DNA of 64,000 bases from positions 124,001-188,000 of the forward strand of contig NZ_CAJZAR010000062.1 of assembly GCF_914484835.1 (NCBI RefSeq). Reading direction: 5' to 3'. Made by a program: the position numbers and the translations under genes. Position 1 is the first letter of the stretch, and every line of letters begins with the position of its first letter. Under the pieces are notes generated by a model. The model was given only the letters and a program-made list of their open reading frames with translations, ran no database searches and had not been told where the DNA came from. Positions 51,228 to 60,219 of this stretch are shown here, in pieces. The stretch comes from Paraburkholderia tropica. Its GTDB lineage: Bacteria; Pseudomonadota; Gammaproteobacteria; Burkholderiales; Burkholderiaceae.

Positions 51228-52619
51228 ATGTCGGAGGACATCGGTCGAAGGACGACGACCCAGCAGATGTCGCTGGGGCTGTTTGAGGAAATGTCCGGGC
51301 AGCCCATCAGCGAGAGCACGAGGGAAATCGGCTTTCAGCGCAATAACGTTTTTGTGGCGATCAACGGGCTAGGCCTGTCGTCGCGGCGTTTCATCGACGC
51401 CGCGTATTTCATCGCGGCCCAGGAACCGATCGCGCACGAGACCTACGACGTCGACCTGAACTACTTCAAGTGGCTCATGCGTTACGAGAGCCGCAACGTG
51501 CGCCACCTGCAGAGCGTGATCAAGGAGGCGCAGCGCGTGCTGATCGAGGTGACCGACACGCCGCCCGACCGCGCCCCCACCGAGGACGATCAGTGGGTGT
51601 CCGAGCAGCTCATGGGCAGCGTCAAGATCGGCAAGGGGCGCATCCAGTTCCGCATTCCGCCGCTGATGCTGCGTCACATCACCGGGCCGGAGAAGCATCA
51701 CTGGCTGAACCTGTGCATCACGGCGGCGTTTTCGCAGACTTTCGCGCGCGCGATCTACGACTACATCCAGCCCTTCGTGAGCGCGGGCCTCACCGACTGG
51801 ATCGAACTCGACGTCATGCGGCGCTGGCCGGGCAAGCTCGGCACGAGCGCGTCGGAGTTCAAGCACTTCCGGCCGAAGTACCTCGATCCCGCCGTCAAGC
51901 AGATCAACGAGCTTTCCGACCTCGACATCAGCTACGAAACGCGCGCGGACGGCGAGAGCTCGCGCAAGATCAACAAGATCCGCTTCCGCCTGAAGCGCAA
52001 GGACACCGTCGCCGCGATGCTCACGCGGCAGCCGAATGCGCACGATCTGTTGCTTACGCTCAAGGAGGAGTTCGGGCTGAGCAACAAGCAGTTCGATGTG
52101 ATCGCCGAGCATCGCATGAGCTGGACCGACGAGCGCATTCAGCAGGCGATCGAGTACACGCGTTTCCGTCTGAACCAGGGCAAGGTCACCAAGAGTCCGG
52201 CCGGTTATCTGATGAAGGCGCTCAGCCACAACTGGCAGGTGTCCGAGGCCGAACGCAAGATGGTCGCGATCCAGACCGAGCTTGCCACCGCCGAAACGGT
52301 CAAGGAGGCGGCGAAGGAAGCCGCGAAGGCCGAGGCGGGCGCCGCCGTGAAACAGAGCATCGCCACGCGCGACGAAGAGGCGCGCACGCGCCGCAACGAC
52401 GAGGTGCAGCGCGGCCGCGAGCACTTCGAATCGGCCGACGAGAAGACCCGCAAGGAGCTCGTGCGCCTCTATATCGCTTCGCAGGCGGGCAAGCTGATGC
52501 TGCGTCGTCTGAAGCTCGAGGCTGGCGCGCTGTCCGACGCGAACATCCTCAATCACTCGGATTTGTCGTGGTATTTCGGCCAGTTCGTGTACGGCAAGCT
52601 CAAGCAGAGCGCGGCGTAA
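51228..52619 (+). CDS. repA: Replication initiator protein, Rep_3 superfamily (secondary chromosome/plasmid RepA)
   Basis: The protein is 463 aa from the ATG at 51228, with GGAGAG eight bases upstream; a longer frame begins at 51189. The N-terminal half fits the winged-helix Rep_3 fold: NNVFVAINGLGLSSRRFIDA, MRYESRNVRHLQSVIKEAQR and IQFRIPPLMLRHITGPEKHH. The second winged helix includes LGTSASEFKHFRPKYLDPAV and KQINELSDLDISYETRADGE. The C-terminal 120 residues form a long Ala/Glu/Lys-rich coiled coil (KEAAKEAAKAEAGAAVKQSI). It should bind the upstream iterons and start replication. It is divergent from parA with the origin between, as in Burkholderiaceae secondary chromosomes. Confidence 0.9.
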   Translation: MSEDIGRRTTTQQMSLGLFEEMSGQPISESTREIGFQRNNVFVAINGLGLSSRRFIDAAYFIAAQEPIAHETYDVDLNYFKWLMRYESRNVRHLQSVIKEAQRVLIEVTDTPPDRAPTEDDQWVSEQLMGSVKIGKGRIQFRIPPLMLRHITGPEKHHWLNLCITAAFSQTFARAIYDYIQPFVSAGLTDWIELDVMRRWPGKLGTSASEFKHFRPKYLDPAVKQINELSDLDISYETRADGESSRKINKIRFRLKRKDTVAAMLTRQPNAHDLLLTLKEEFGLSNKQFDVIAEHRMSWTDERIQQAIEYTRFRLNQGKVTKSPAGYLMKALSHNWQVSEAERKMVAIQTELATAETVKEAAKEAAKAEAGAAVKQSIATRDEEARTRRNDEVQRGREHFESADEKTRKELVRLYIASQAGKLMLRRLKLEAGALSDANILNHSDLSWYFGQFVYGKLKQSAA

Positions 52620-52897
52620 AGGTGTGAACGCACACGTTGCGACGGCCCGAAATCGTCGATTTCGGGCTGAATTGCCTATTGCGTGCACGCGCCGGGACGG
52701 ACTGTCTCGCTAGACGTGAATTAGTTGCAAAATCAGGCGTTTAGTCGAATTGTCCCAACGCGTGTTCACAGAGTTTTCAACAAAATCTGTGGATAAGTTA
52801 GACATGATCCTGCGCGGTCATTCACATCGTCGTCGAAACTGTCAAGCGCAATTCCATCGCCCGCGATTCAATCGGATTCCTGATTAATTGCGCTGCC
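52620..52897. other. Non-coding region after rep with DnaA box
   Basis: This 278-bp region lies between convergent rep and the SET-domain gene. Apart from the perfect DnaA box at 52788-52796 and an AT-rich stretch around 52720-52790, I see no gene or clear terminator. Confidence 0.5.
52788..52796 (-). promoter_or_regulatory. Perfect DnaA box
   Basis: The plus strand reads TGTGGATAA, the complement of the consensus TTATCCACA, in AT-rich DNA (with GTTTTCAACAAAATC just before it) 170 bp downstream of rep. It may help DnaA-dependent opening of the origin or couple firing to the main chromosome. Confidence 0.6.
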
Positions 52898-53380
52898 TCA
52901 CACCGCTGCCGCGACGGGCATTGCGGTCGTCATCGCCGCGTTCGCGAGCACACCCAGCATCGTTCCCCGGCATAGCGAGGTCCCGCATCGGCATGCGTAT
53001 TGGCGCTGCGCCTCGTCGGCCTCGCATTGCTCGATCACCAGCGCATAGTCGATGAACAGCTCCTCGCCGGGCGCGATGTCGCGGACAGCTTCGATAAAGA
53101 CGCGTCCATCGTCCTCGATCGCCTCGCAATTCGCGGCGCACGCGTGATTGAGCCAGCGTGCGCCGTTGCCGCCGCGGCCGCCGTCGATCACGCGTCCATC
53201 GGAGAGCCCGAACAGAAACGTGTGGCCCGTATCGTCGCGGCGCGCGTTCCAGCGCGTGGCCTCGCGCCACGTCGTCACCTTGCCCTTGTATTCGAAGATG
53301 CGCTCGCCGGCCCGCAGCGGACGCAGCGCGAAGACGCCTTTGCCATGCACCGGCGATTGCCGGACGGTCATACGTTTCAT
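52898..53380 (-). CDS. SET-domain protein (putative lysine methyltransferase)
   Basis: The protein is 160 aa. SET features in order: QSPVHGKGVFALRPLRAGER, the pseudoknot-forming RWLNHACAANCEAIEDDGRV (the NHxC motif), DIAPGEELFIDYALV (the catalytic-tyrosine ELxxDY motif), and post-SET cysteines in YACRCGTSLCRGTML. It would transfer methyl groups from S-adenosylmethionine to a protein lysine. Bacterial SET proteins have few known targets. It is a single gene, convergent with rep. The start is the ATG at 53380; an ATG three codons later is also possible. Confidence 0.87.
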   Translation of the reverse strand: MKRMTVRQSPVHGKGVFALRPLRAGERIFEYKGKVTTWREATRWNARRDDTGHTFLFGLSDGRVIDGGRGGNGARWLNHACAANCEAIEDDGRVFIEAVRDIAPGEELFIDYALVIEQCEADEAQRQYACRCGTSLCRGTMLGVLANAAMTTAMPVAAAV

Positions 53381-53571
53381 AGTCGCCGCCGTGAGGATGA
53401 GGGGATGGGCGTGTCGAGTATAAGTCGAGAAAATGACGGCGAATCAATGATGCGCGTGGCGCGAGAAAATGGCGGACCGAGAGGGCGCGAGGTCACCCTT
53501 CTGGTGCAGCGCGTGGGCGTAAAACGGCCGATGCAGCGGACGCAGCCGATGCGTTGAATGCGGCATGCGGC

Positions 53572-53964
53572 CTATGCGCCCGTCTTCAGCGTGAGCAGGT
53601 TGGCGTCGCGCGCGAGCACCCAGCCGCCCGCCTCGCGCCGATAGATCGACAGCACGTTGCCTGTGCGGCGCATGGCGTCGCCGCCGGCGCGCGGGATCAC
53701 GCGCACATCGAGTTCGCTCCAGCAGTACGCGAGGTCGCCCGATATCGCGAGTTCCCGCACCTCGCCCGACGACTCGATGCGATGCGTGACGAGCAGGGCC
53801 GCGAGCGCATCGGCGAAGGCCTGACGCCCGCGCATGGGCGGCTGCCCGGCCACGAGGAACACGACGTCCCCGGCGATCAGCCCGAGCAGCGTGTCGATGT
53901 CGCCAGCGGCCGTTGCGGCGTGCCAGCGCGCGATCAGATCGCGAATCAGCGTGTCGTCGTTCAT
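53572..53964 (-). CDS. SnoaL/DUF4440-like (SgcJ/EcaC) protein
   Basis: The protein is 130 aa, beginning MNDDTLIRDLIARWHAATAA. It has the cone-shaped NTF2-like fold of the DUF4440/SgcJ group: GDIDTLLGLIAGDVVFLVAG, MRGRQAFADALAALL, and the C-terminal NVLSIYRREAGGWVLARDAN. It has no signal peptide. Such proteins bind or convert small hydrophobic molecules; the function is not fixed. One base separates it from the AraC gene on the same strand, so they are co-transcribed. Confidence 0.83.
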   Translation of the reverse strand: MNDDTLIRDLIARWHAATAAGDIDTLLGLIAGDVVFLVAGQPPMRGRQAFADALAALLVTHRIESSGEVRELAISGDLAYCWSELDVRVIPRAGGDAMRRTGNVLSIYRREAGGWVLARDANLLTLKTGA

Positions 53965-53965
53965 C

Positions 53966-54862
53966 TCAACTCTCCTGGGTCCATTGACGGTGCGCGGCGG
54001 CGCGGAACGCGACCGGCGTGAGGCCCGTCTGCTTGCGGAAATAGCGGCTGAAATAGGCGCTGTCCTCGAAGCCCATCGCGTGCGCGATCTGCTTGACGCT
54101 CAGCGCCGAATAGACGAGGTCGCGCTGCGCCTCGCGAATCAGGTGCTCGTTGACCACCTCAGTGGGCGACTGCGCGAGCGCCTCGCGGCAGATGCGCGCG
54201 AGCTGCGCGGGCGCGACGCCCAGACGCTGCGCGTAGAACGCCACGGGCCGATGCTCGCGCCCATGCGCCGCCACGAGCTCGCGAAAGCGCCGCAGCAGCT
54301 CCGCGCGCCGGTCGCCCGCTGCGGCGGCGGGCGACGCAGCGAGGTCGCTCAAACGCGCGACATGGACGAATAGCGCCGCCATCAGCGCCATGCCCGCGGC
54401 GGCGTGGCCGCGGCCGCCGCTGCGGTATTCCTGTTCGAGCAAGGCGAACAGCGGCGTGAGCATGCCGACGCTCGGATCGGTCCCGCGCACCGGAATCACG
54501 GCGGCCCGCGCGAAGATCGCGGCGATGCCAGGCGCGGTGACGTCCATGAGCGCTTCGAGCGGACGCTGCGCCGCCGTGATCACGAGTCCGTCGATCTGCG
54601 GCGTGAACGCGAACGCATGCACCGTTTGCGCGGGCAGCACGACTAGGCAGGGCGGTTCGAACGCGTGCCTGATGCCGTCGATGACGACGTGGCCGCCGCC
54701 GCCGCGTATGTACAGCAATTGCAGCAGCGCGTCGTGCCGATGCGCCGCGATCTGCCAGTCGTTCGGGCGGCTGCGCTCGGGAATCCATTCGAAGTTGAAC
54801 GCGCCATAGCCCGGCGGTCGCGCCGACTCGCCGTACAGGTCGTAGTTAGGGATTCTCCGCAT
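53966..54862 (-). CDS. AraC-family regulator
   Basis: The protein is 298 aa. The N-terminal cupin sensor includes IAAHRHDALLQLLYIRGGGG and LVVLPAQTVHAFAFTPQIDG. The C-terminal pair of helix-turn-helix motifs is FYAQRLGVAPAQLARICREA and VKQIAHAMGFEDSAYFSRYF, then FRKQTGLTPVAFR. It resembles PobR-type regulators of aromatic catabolism. It is divergent, by 149 bp, from the SDR-flavoprotein-NIPSNAP cluster, which it probably activates. Confidence 0.88.
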   Translation of the reverse strand: MRRIPNYDLYGESARPPGYGAFNFEWIPERSRPNDWQIAAHRHDALLQLLYIRGGGGHVVIDGIRHAFEPPCLVVLPAQTVHAFAFTPQIDGLVITAAQRPLEALMDVTAPGIAAIFARAAVIPVRGTDPSVGMLTPLFALLEQEYRSGGRGHAAAGMALMAALFVHVARLSDLAASPAAAAGDRRAELLRRFRELVAAHGREHRPVAFYAQRLGVAPAQLARICREALAQSPTEVVNEHLIREAQRDLVYSALSVKQIAHAMGFEDSAYFSRYFRKQTGLTPVAFRAAAHRQWTQES

Positions 54863-55011
54863 GCCGTCTTGCCTCCTGTGTACAAATTGTCCTGCTCATC
54901 GACACGTTTGTCCACTTCGCGCGTGAACCTCGCCTCTATACTTTTTCGCACATCCAGGCCGCAAGACGAAGGCCTCGGCAAGCAAACTCGTCAATTCGAT
55001 AAGGATTCCAG

Positions 55012-55851
55012 ATGAATGATGAAGGGCGGAAAAACACGCAGACGGATTGGCTGCAACTCGATGATCAGGTCTGCGTGATAACGGGCGCAGCGGGCGGCAT
55101 CGGCGCAGCGATTGCGCAGACTTTCGCGGCCTCGGGCGCGCGTGTCGTCCTGCTCGATCGCGACATCGACAAGGCGCAGATTCTGGCGGCGCAATTGCAG
55201 GAACAGACGAAAAAACAGGCCATCGCCATCGGCTGCGATATCGGCGACGCGGCGAGCGTCGCGGACGCCGCCGCGCGCGTGGAGCGCGAATTCGGCGCGG
55301 CGCACGTGCTGGTCAACAACGCGGGACTGCTGCGCCCGGGCGGCATCGAATCGCTGTCGCTCGACGACTGGAACGCGATGCTGCGCGTGAATCTCACGGG
55401 CTACCTGCTGTGTTCGCAGGCGTTCGGCAAGCCGATGCTCGCGCGCGGCTCGGGCGCGCTCGTGCATGTCGCGTCGATCGCGGCGCGTTATCCGCAAACG
55501 CATAGCGGCGCGTACAGCGCGAGCAAGGCCGCCGTCGCGATGCTCGCGCGCCAGCTCGCGGCCGAGTGGGGTCCGCGTGGCGTGCGCAGCAATACCGTGT
55601 GTCCCGGCATGATCCGCACGCCGCTTTCCGCGTCCTTTTACATGCAGGGCGACATCGAGGCGCGGCGCAGCGCGATGACCGCGAGCCGGCGTATCGGCGA
55701 GCCGCAGGACATCGCCGACGTGGTGGCGTTCCTCGCGAGCGCGCGCGCCGCGTACGTGAACGGCGCGGAACTCGTGGTGGACGGCGGTCTCGACGCGATG
55801 CTGATGGATCTCGTGCCGCGCCCCGGCTACGAAGGCGCGGCGACACGCTAA
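55012..55851 (+). CDS. Short-chain dehydrogenase/reductase
   Basis: The protein is 279 aa. The Rossmann NAD(P) motif is VCVITGAAGGIGAAIAQTFA, followed by HVLVNNAGLLRPGGIESL (NNAG). The catalytic site shows as LVHVASIAARYPQTHSGAYS and YSASKAAVAMLARQ (YxxxK). It oxidises or reduces an alcohol/ketone group. It is the first gene of a plus-strand cluster with an FAD dehydrogenase and a NIPSNAP protein. AAGGAT lies before the ATG at 55012. Confidence 0.89.
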   Translation: MNDEGRKNTQTDWLQLDDQVCVITGAAGGIGAAIAQTFAASGARVVLLDRDIDKAQILAAQLQEQTKKQAIAIGCDIGDAASVADAAARVEREFGAAHVLVNNAGLLRPGGIESLSLDDWNAMLRVNLTGYLLCSQAFGKPMLARGSGALVHVASIAARYPQTHSGAYSASKAAVAMLARQLAAEWGPRGVRSNTVCPGMIRTPLSASFYMQGDIEARRSAMTASRRIGEPQDIADVVAFLASARAAYVNGAELVVDGGLDAMLMDLVPRPGYEGAATR

Positions 55852-55885
55852 CGCGCGCATGGCGATCGACATGAAGGAGACAAGC

Positions 55886-57583
55886 ATGAAGCAGCGACAC
55901 CATTCAAACCCGCCGCCGATTCCCGCGACCTGCGATGTGCTCGTGATCGGCGCGGGCGCAGGCGGACTCTCGACGGCCATCACCGCGCGCAAGGCGGGAC
56001 TCGACGTCGTGGTCGTGGAAAAGGCCGACGTCTTCGGCGGCACGACGGCCTATTCCGGCGGCGTGTTGTGGATTCCGGGCAACCGTCACGGCATGCAGCA
56101 GGACGCGCATGAAAAGCCCGACACACGCGATGCCGCGCGTACCTATCTGCGTGGCGAACTCGGCGCGTTCTACGACGAAGAAGCGATCGACGCCTTCCTC
56201 GAACACGGTCCGCGCATGCTCGATTTTTTCGAGCGCGAAACCGACGTGCAGTTCGTGCCGACGCTCTATCCCGACTATCACCCGCATGTGCCGGGCGGCG
56301 TCGATGTCGGCCGTTCGGTGGTCGCCGCGCCGTTCGACGCGAGCCGGCTCGGCGCCGATCTCGCGCGTCTGCGGCCGCCGCTCCAGAGCATCACCTTCAT
56401 CGGCATGATGTTCAATTCGTCCAATGCCGACCTCAAGCATTTCTTCAACGCCACGCGTTCGCTGGCATCGGCGTGGTACGTGGCGAAGCGTCTGGCCTCG
56501 CATCTGAAGGAGCTTGCGATTCACGGACGCGGCGTGCAGGTGACGAGCGGCAATGCGCTGGCCGCGCGCCTCGCGAAGTCGGCGCTCGATCTGCACATTC
56601 CGATTCTCACGGGTACGGCGGCGCGCGATTTGATCGTCGATGCGGGCCGCGTGACGGGCGCGGTGGTCGAGCGTGCAGGCGTGCGCGAGCGCATCGCGGC
56701 ACGCCGCGCCGTGGTGCTCGCGGGCGGCGGCTTCTCGCACGACGCCGTGCGCACCGCGCAGTCCTACGCGCATTTGCAACGCGGCGGCACGCACGCCTCG
56801 CCGGTCCCGGACGACAACACGGGCGACGGCGCGCGGCTGGCCGAGCGCGTGGGCGCACGGGTGACCGCGCGCTATCCGCAGCCCGCGGCCTGGATGCCGG
56901 TCTCGCGCGTGCCGCGCGGCAAAGGCCGCTTCGCCGTGTTCCCGCATCTGCTGGACCGCTACAAGCCGGGCATCATCGGCGTGACGCGTCGCGGCGCGCG
57001 CTTCACCAACGAGTCGAATTCGTATCACGACGTCGGCGCCGCCATGATCGAGGCATGCCGCGACGACGCGGACACCGCGATGTGGCTGATCTGCGATCAC
57101 GCGACGATCCGCAAGTACGGCCTCGGCTACGCGAAGCCCGCGCCGGTGCCGCTCGGGCCGATGCTGCGCAACGGCTATCTCGCGAAGGGGCGCACGCTCG
57201 CCGAACTCGCGCGGCGCGCGGGCATCGACGCGCAAGGACTCGAAGCGACCGTGCGCCGCTACAACGAGCATGCCGCGCGCGGCGAAGATCCCGCGTTCGG
57301 GCGCGGCTCGACCTCGTTCAACCGCTATCTGGGCGATCCCGCGCAGCGCCCGAATCCGTGCGTCGCGCCCATCGGCGACGGCCCGTACTACGCGCTGAAG
57401 ATCGTGATGGGCGACCTCGGCACCTTCGACGGCCTGCGCACGAGCGTGGAAGGCGCCGTGCTTGCCGACGACGGTCAGGCCATCGCGGGCCTCTACGCCG
57501 TGGGCAACGACCGCGCGAGCATCATGGGCGGCAACTATCCCGGCGCGGGCATCACGCTCGGCCCGATCATGACCTTCGGCTAA
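55886..57583 (+). CDS. FAD-dependent dehydrogenase, 3-ketosteroid Delta1-dehydrogenase/fumarate reductase-like
   Basis: The protein is 565 aa from the ATG at 55886 with AAGGAGA upstream. The FAD-binding motif is CDVLVIGAGAGGLSTAITAR, with FGGTTAYSGGVLWIPGN next, then RRAVVLAGGGFSHDAVRTA in the middle. The C-terminal FAD and active-site region is LYAVGNDRASIMGGNYPGAG then ITLGPIMTFG. This is the family of 3-oxosteroid Delta1-dehydrogenases and related enzymes that introduce a double bond next to a carbonyl. With the SDR upstream and the NIPSNAP protein downstream it suggests degradation of a cyclic ketone or alcohol. The exact substrate is unknown. Confidence 0.85.
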   Translation: MKQRHHSNPPPIPATCDVLVIGAGAGGLSTAITARKAGLDVVVVEKADVFGGTTAYSGGVLWIPGNRHGMQQDAHEKPDTRDAARTYLRGELGAFYDEEAIDAFLEHGPRMLDFFERETDVQFVPTLYPDYHPHVPGGVDVGRSVVAAPFDASRLGADLARLRPPLQSITFIGMMFNSSNADLKHFFNATRSLASAWYVAKRLASHLKELAIHGRGVQVTSGNALAARLAKSALDLHIPILTGTAARDLIVDAGRVTGAVVERAGVRERIAARRAVVLAGGGFSHDAVRTAQSYAHLQRGGTHASPVPDDNTGDGARLAERVGARVTARYPQPAAWMPVSRVPRGKGRFAVFPHLLDRYKPGIIGVTRRGARFTNESNSYHDVGAAMIEACRDDADTAMWLICDHATIRKYGLGYAKPAPVPLGPMLRNGYLAKGRTLAELARRAGIDAQGLEATVRRYNEHAARGEDPAFGRGSTSFNRYLGDPAQRPNPCVAPIGDGPYYALKIVMGDLGTFDGLRTSVEGAVLADDGQAIAGLYAVGNDRASIMGGNYPGAGITLGPIMTFG

Positions 57584-57664
57584 CCTCACGGGCCGCCATC
57601 TCGCGGGACTCGACCACGCCGTCGAGACCGCAGCCGCATGAATCACCATCAGGCAGGAACCCTC

Positions 57665-58000
57665 ATGAGCAAGCCGTTTATCGATCACCGCATCTACACG
57701 ATCCGTCCGCGCGGCATGGCGGAATTCATCGACGTATTCGACCGCCTCGCCATGCCGATCCAGTTGAAGTATCTGGGCGCGCCCGCGGGTTTTTATATGA
57801 GCGACATTGGCGCGCTGAATCAGGTCGTGCATCTGTGGGCTTACGAGAGCATTGCCGATTACGATGCGCGCCGCACCGCGCGCGATGCCGATCCGCATTG
57901 GCCCGCGTATTTGCAGGCATCCGCGCATTTGATCGTCGCGCAGGAAAGCCGCATCATCCGGCGCGTGGAATTCAAAAGCCTCGCGAACGCAATGCGCTGA
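57665..58000 (+). CDS. NIPSNAP-family protein
   Basis: The protein is 111 aa from MSKPFIDHRIYTIRPRGMAE, start at 57665. NIPSNAP features: IYTIRPRGMAEFIDVFDRLA, GFYMSDIGALNQVVHLWAYE and DPHWPAYLQASAHLIVAQES. Bacterial NIPSNAP proteins are small ferredoxin-like-fold proteins often placed in catabolic operons; their role is unclear. It lies 81 bp after the flavoprotein gene and closes the cluster. Confidence 0.85.
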   Translation: MSKPFIDHRIYTIRPRGMAEFIDVFDRLAMPIQLKYLGAPAGFYMSDIGALNQVVHLWAYESIADYDARRTARDADPHWPAYLQASAHLIVAQESRIIRRVEFKSLANAMR

Positions 58001-58383
58001 TCCACGCGACGTGACCGGCATCGCATATGCATTGGTGCTGCATTCGAAAAGGTTTGATGCGCACTACCGCGTTTATCGCAAGCGCTTCGCGCATTAAGAT
58101 TTGCCCGCGTCGTTCAGGCGATGAACGATGCTGGTCTCCAAACCGACTTGACCTCCGCTTGCGCAAAGCGGAGGTCTTTTTTTATCCAATTTATTTCGTG
58201 CCGCGCAATAACGCATTGCGATTTGCGTTTGAAAGAATTGAGCGAGTTTTGGTAATAATTCATTGCGTTCATGCAACGTTAACAAAGCTGATTCCGCTCT
58301 TATAATCCGCGGGCATTCGATTCGGCGCTTTCCCGATTCAAGGATTGCGTGGATGGGCAATCGAATAACGAAAGAGAGAAGAA
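58001..58383. other. Intergenic region before pagL
   Basis: 383 bp. It holds the terminator at 58150-58183 and, to its right, AT-rich DNA (58180-58310) that probably carries the pagL promoter. No gene is supported. Confidence 0.5.
58150..58183 (+). terminator. Rho-independent terminator
   Basis: GACCTCCGCTT, a GCGCA loop, AAGCGGAGGTC, then TTTTTTT. It lies 150 bp after the NIPSNAP gene and ends that transcript. Confidence 0.9.
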
Positions 58384-58932
58384 ATGCGAAAACGAAAGCT
58401 GCCGGCGGCGGTTCTCTTCGCAGGACTGCTCGCGGGCTCGACGGCGGCGCACGCCGATCAATGGGGCATTCAGTTCGCGGGCGGCGTTGCGGATCATGAC
58501 GTGAAGAAAGCGGATCTCGGCATCGTGTGGGATCCGGGCTGGCATTGGTGGGAGATCGGCGGCTATCACTTTACCGTGGTGGGCGAAGGCCACGTGGCGT
58601 ACTGGGACATGCAGGAAAGCCCGGCCTCGCACGCGAACATCTGGGAGTTCGGCTTTACGCCGGTCTTCCGTTTCGTGAAGAATTCCGGCTTTATCCGCCC
58701 GTTTATCGAAGCGGGCGTGGGCGTGCGGCTGCTTTCGCACGTCGACGAAACGCCGGACCGTAGCTTCTCGTCGTCGTTTCAGTTCGCGGATATGGTAGGC
58801 GTGGGCGCGATCTTCGGCGAGCACCAGAACTATCAGGCGGGCTTGCGCTTCCAGCATCTGTCGAACGCCGGGCTCAAGCATCCGAATCCCGGCATCAACT
58901 TCAGCCAGATCTACGTGCAGTACAACTTCTGA
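58384..58932 (+). CDS. pagL: Lipid A 3-O-deacylase (PagL)
   Basis: The protein is 182 aa. Signal peptide MRKRKLPAAVLFAGLLAGST then AAHA. The mature beta-barrel starts DQWGIQFAGGVADHDVKKAD. The active-site segment is GLRFQHLSNAGLKHPNPGIN, with the conserved His and Ser, and the C-terminal phenylalanine of IYVQYNF fits outer-membrane insertion. PagL removes the 3-O-linked acyl chain of lipid A, altering recognition by host receptors. It is a single gene with its own promoter region and a following hairpin. Confidence 0.9.
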   Translation: MRKRKLPAAVLFAGLLAGSTAAHADQWGIQFAGGVADHDVKKADLGIVWDPGWHWWEIGGYHFTVVGEGHVAYWDMQESPASHANIWEFGFTPVFRFVKNSGFIRPFIEAGVGVRLLSHVDETPDRSFSSSFQFADMVGVGAIFGEHQNYQAGLRFQHLSNAGLKHPNPGINFSQIYVQYNF

Positions 58933-58957
58933 CCGGCTCAGCCCAGTCCGCTATCTC

Positions 58958-59015
58958 ACAGGCGCTTCGCCGCACGGTCGTTCGAACCGTTGCGCGATGC
59001 GCCTGTTTCATTTTT
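58958..59015 (+). terminator. Two-tier hairpin after pagL
   Basis: Outer arms ACAGGCGC/GCGCCTGT and inner arms ACGGT/ACCGT form a branched or stacked stem, followed by TTCATTTTTCC. It probably terminates pagL. The rest of the region up to 59351 has no gene that I can see. Confidence 0.6.
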
Positions 59016-59351
59016 CCCTTCAGTTTGCGCGCCGGTTTCATGCACCGATTCAATGCGAGCACTGGACGCGCCGCTTCATTGCAACGTTTGGCATCAATCT
59101 ATTGCGTAATTCGTTCTGTAAGCCGATTGTGTGGTTTGCCGCTTACAGCCATGCCGTGAAAAGCCGATGAAGAAAGGCCTTCGGAATCGCCACTGCGTCT
59201 CATAAAAAATCGAACTGTTAATTAATGCTTTCAGATAGCTTGTTAATTAACGGAATCGCAACGGTGTTTATTCTCCAAAAATGCGAACGCGTCACCGTTT
59301 GCCTCTATCATGAGTCGCGACGTTTTACCGCAGCCCAGCCATGAGGACAGA

Positions 59352-60173
59352 ATGGATCTAGCCAAAATCCGCCGCGAAGCCTTCGCGATGCCCGTGCACA
59401 ATCCCGCGTACCCGCGTCCGCCGTTCCGCTTCGTGAACCGCGAGTACTTCATCATTTCCTACGAGACCGACCCCGACGCGCTGCGTGCGATCGTGCCGGA
59501 GCCGCTCAAGCCGGAAAACAATCTCGTCCATTACGAATTCATCCGCATGCCCGATTCCTCGGGTTTCGGCGATTACACCGAAAGCGGCCAGGTCGTCTCG
59601 GTGCGCGACCCGCAAGGGCGTCTCGGCAACTACACGCATTCGATGTATCTCGACGACGAAGGTCCGATCGCGGGCGGCCGTGAAATCTGGGGCTTCCCGA
59701 AGAAACTCGCGCGCCCGGTGCTCGGCGTGGACGGCAACGACACGCTGCTCGGCACGCTCGACTACGGCACGCAGCGCATCGCGACCGGCACGATGGGCTA
59801 CAAGCATCACGTGCTCAACAACGAAGACGAGCGCCGCAAGCTCGCCGACACGCCCAACTATCTGCTCAAGGTGATTCCGCACGTCGACGGCAGCGCGCGC
59901 ATCTGCGAACTCGTGCGCTTCTATCTGCGCGACGTGACGGTGCATGGCGCATGGAGCGGCCCGGCCGCCATCGAACTGCATCCGCACGCGCTCGCGCCGG
60001 TCGCCGATCTGCCGGTGCGCCGCGTGGTGGGCGCGCGTCACGTGATCGCCGACCTCACGCTCGATATCGGCGAAGTGGCGTACGACTATCTCGCTGAGCC
60101 GGCCAGTCACGCCGATTCCGCCGCACCCACGCGCCAGACCGGCCTCGACGAACGCGAAGCCGAAGTGGCCTGA
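59352..60173 (+). CDS. adc: Acetoacetate decarboxylase
   Basis: The protein is 273 aa from MDLAKIRREAFAMPVHNPAY, start at 59352. Family features: PFRFVNREYFIISYETDPDA, FIRMPDSSGFGDYTESGQVV and the Schiff-base lysine region GGREIWGFPKKLARPVLGVD. Further on is NYLLKVIPHVDGSARICELV. It splits acetoacetate into acetone and CO2. It is followed 46 bp later by 3-hydroxybutyrate dehydrogenase, whose product is acetoacetate, so the two enzymes share a metabolite. Confidence 0.92.
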   Translation: MDLAKIRREAFAMPVHNPAYPRPPFRFVNREYFIISYETDPDALRAIVPEPLKPENNLVHYEFIRMPDSSGFGDYTESGQVVSVRDPQGRLGNYTHSMYLDDEGPIAGGREIWGFPKKLARPVLGVDGNDTLLGTLDYGTQRIATGTMGYKHHVLNNEDERRKLADTPNYLLKVIPHVDGSARICELVRFYLRDVTVHGAWSGPAAIELHPHALAPVADLPVRRVVGARHVIADLTLDIGEVAYDYLAEPASHADSAAPTRQTGLDEREAEVA

Positions 60174-60219
60174 TGCGCGACGCATCTTTTACATTTGTCT
60201 AAACAATTAAGGATTACTT

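Noticed and set aside
55904..58021. 705-aa minus-strand open frame
   Set aside because: It is antisense to the FAD dehydrogenase and NIPSNAP genes, both with clear family motifs and ribosome sites.
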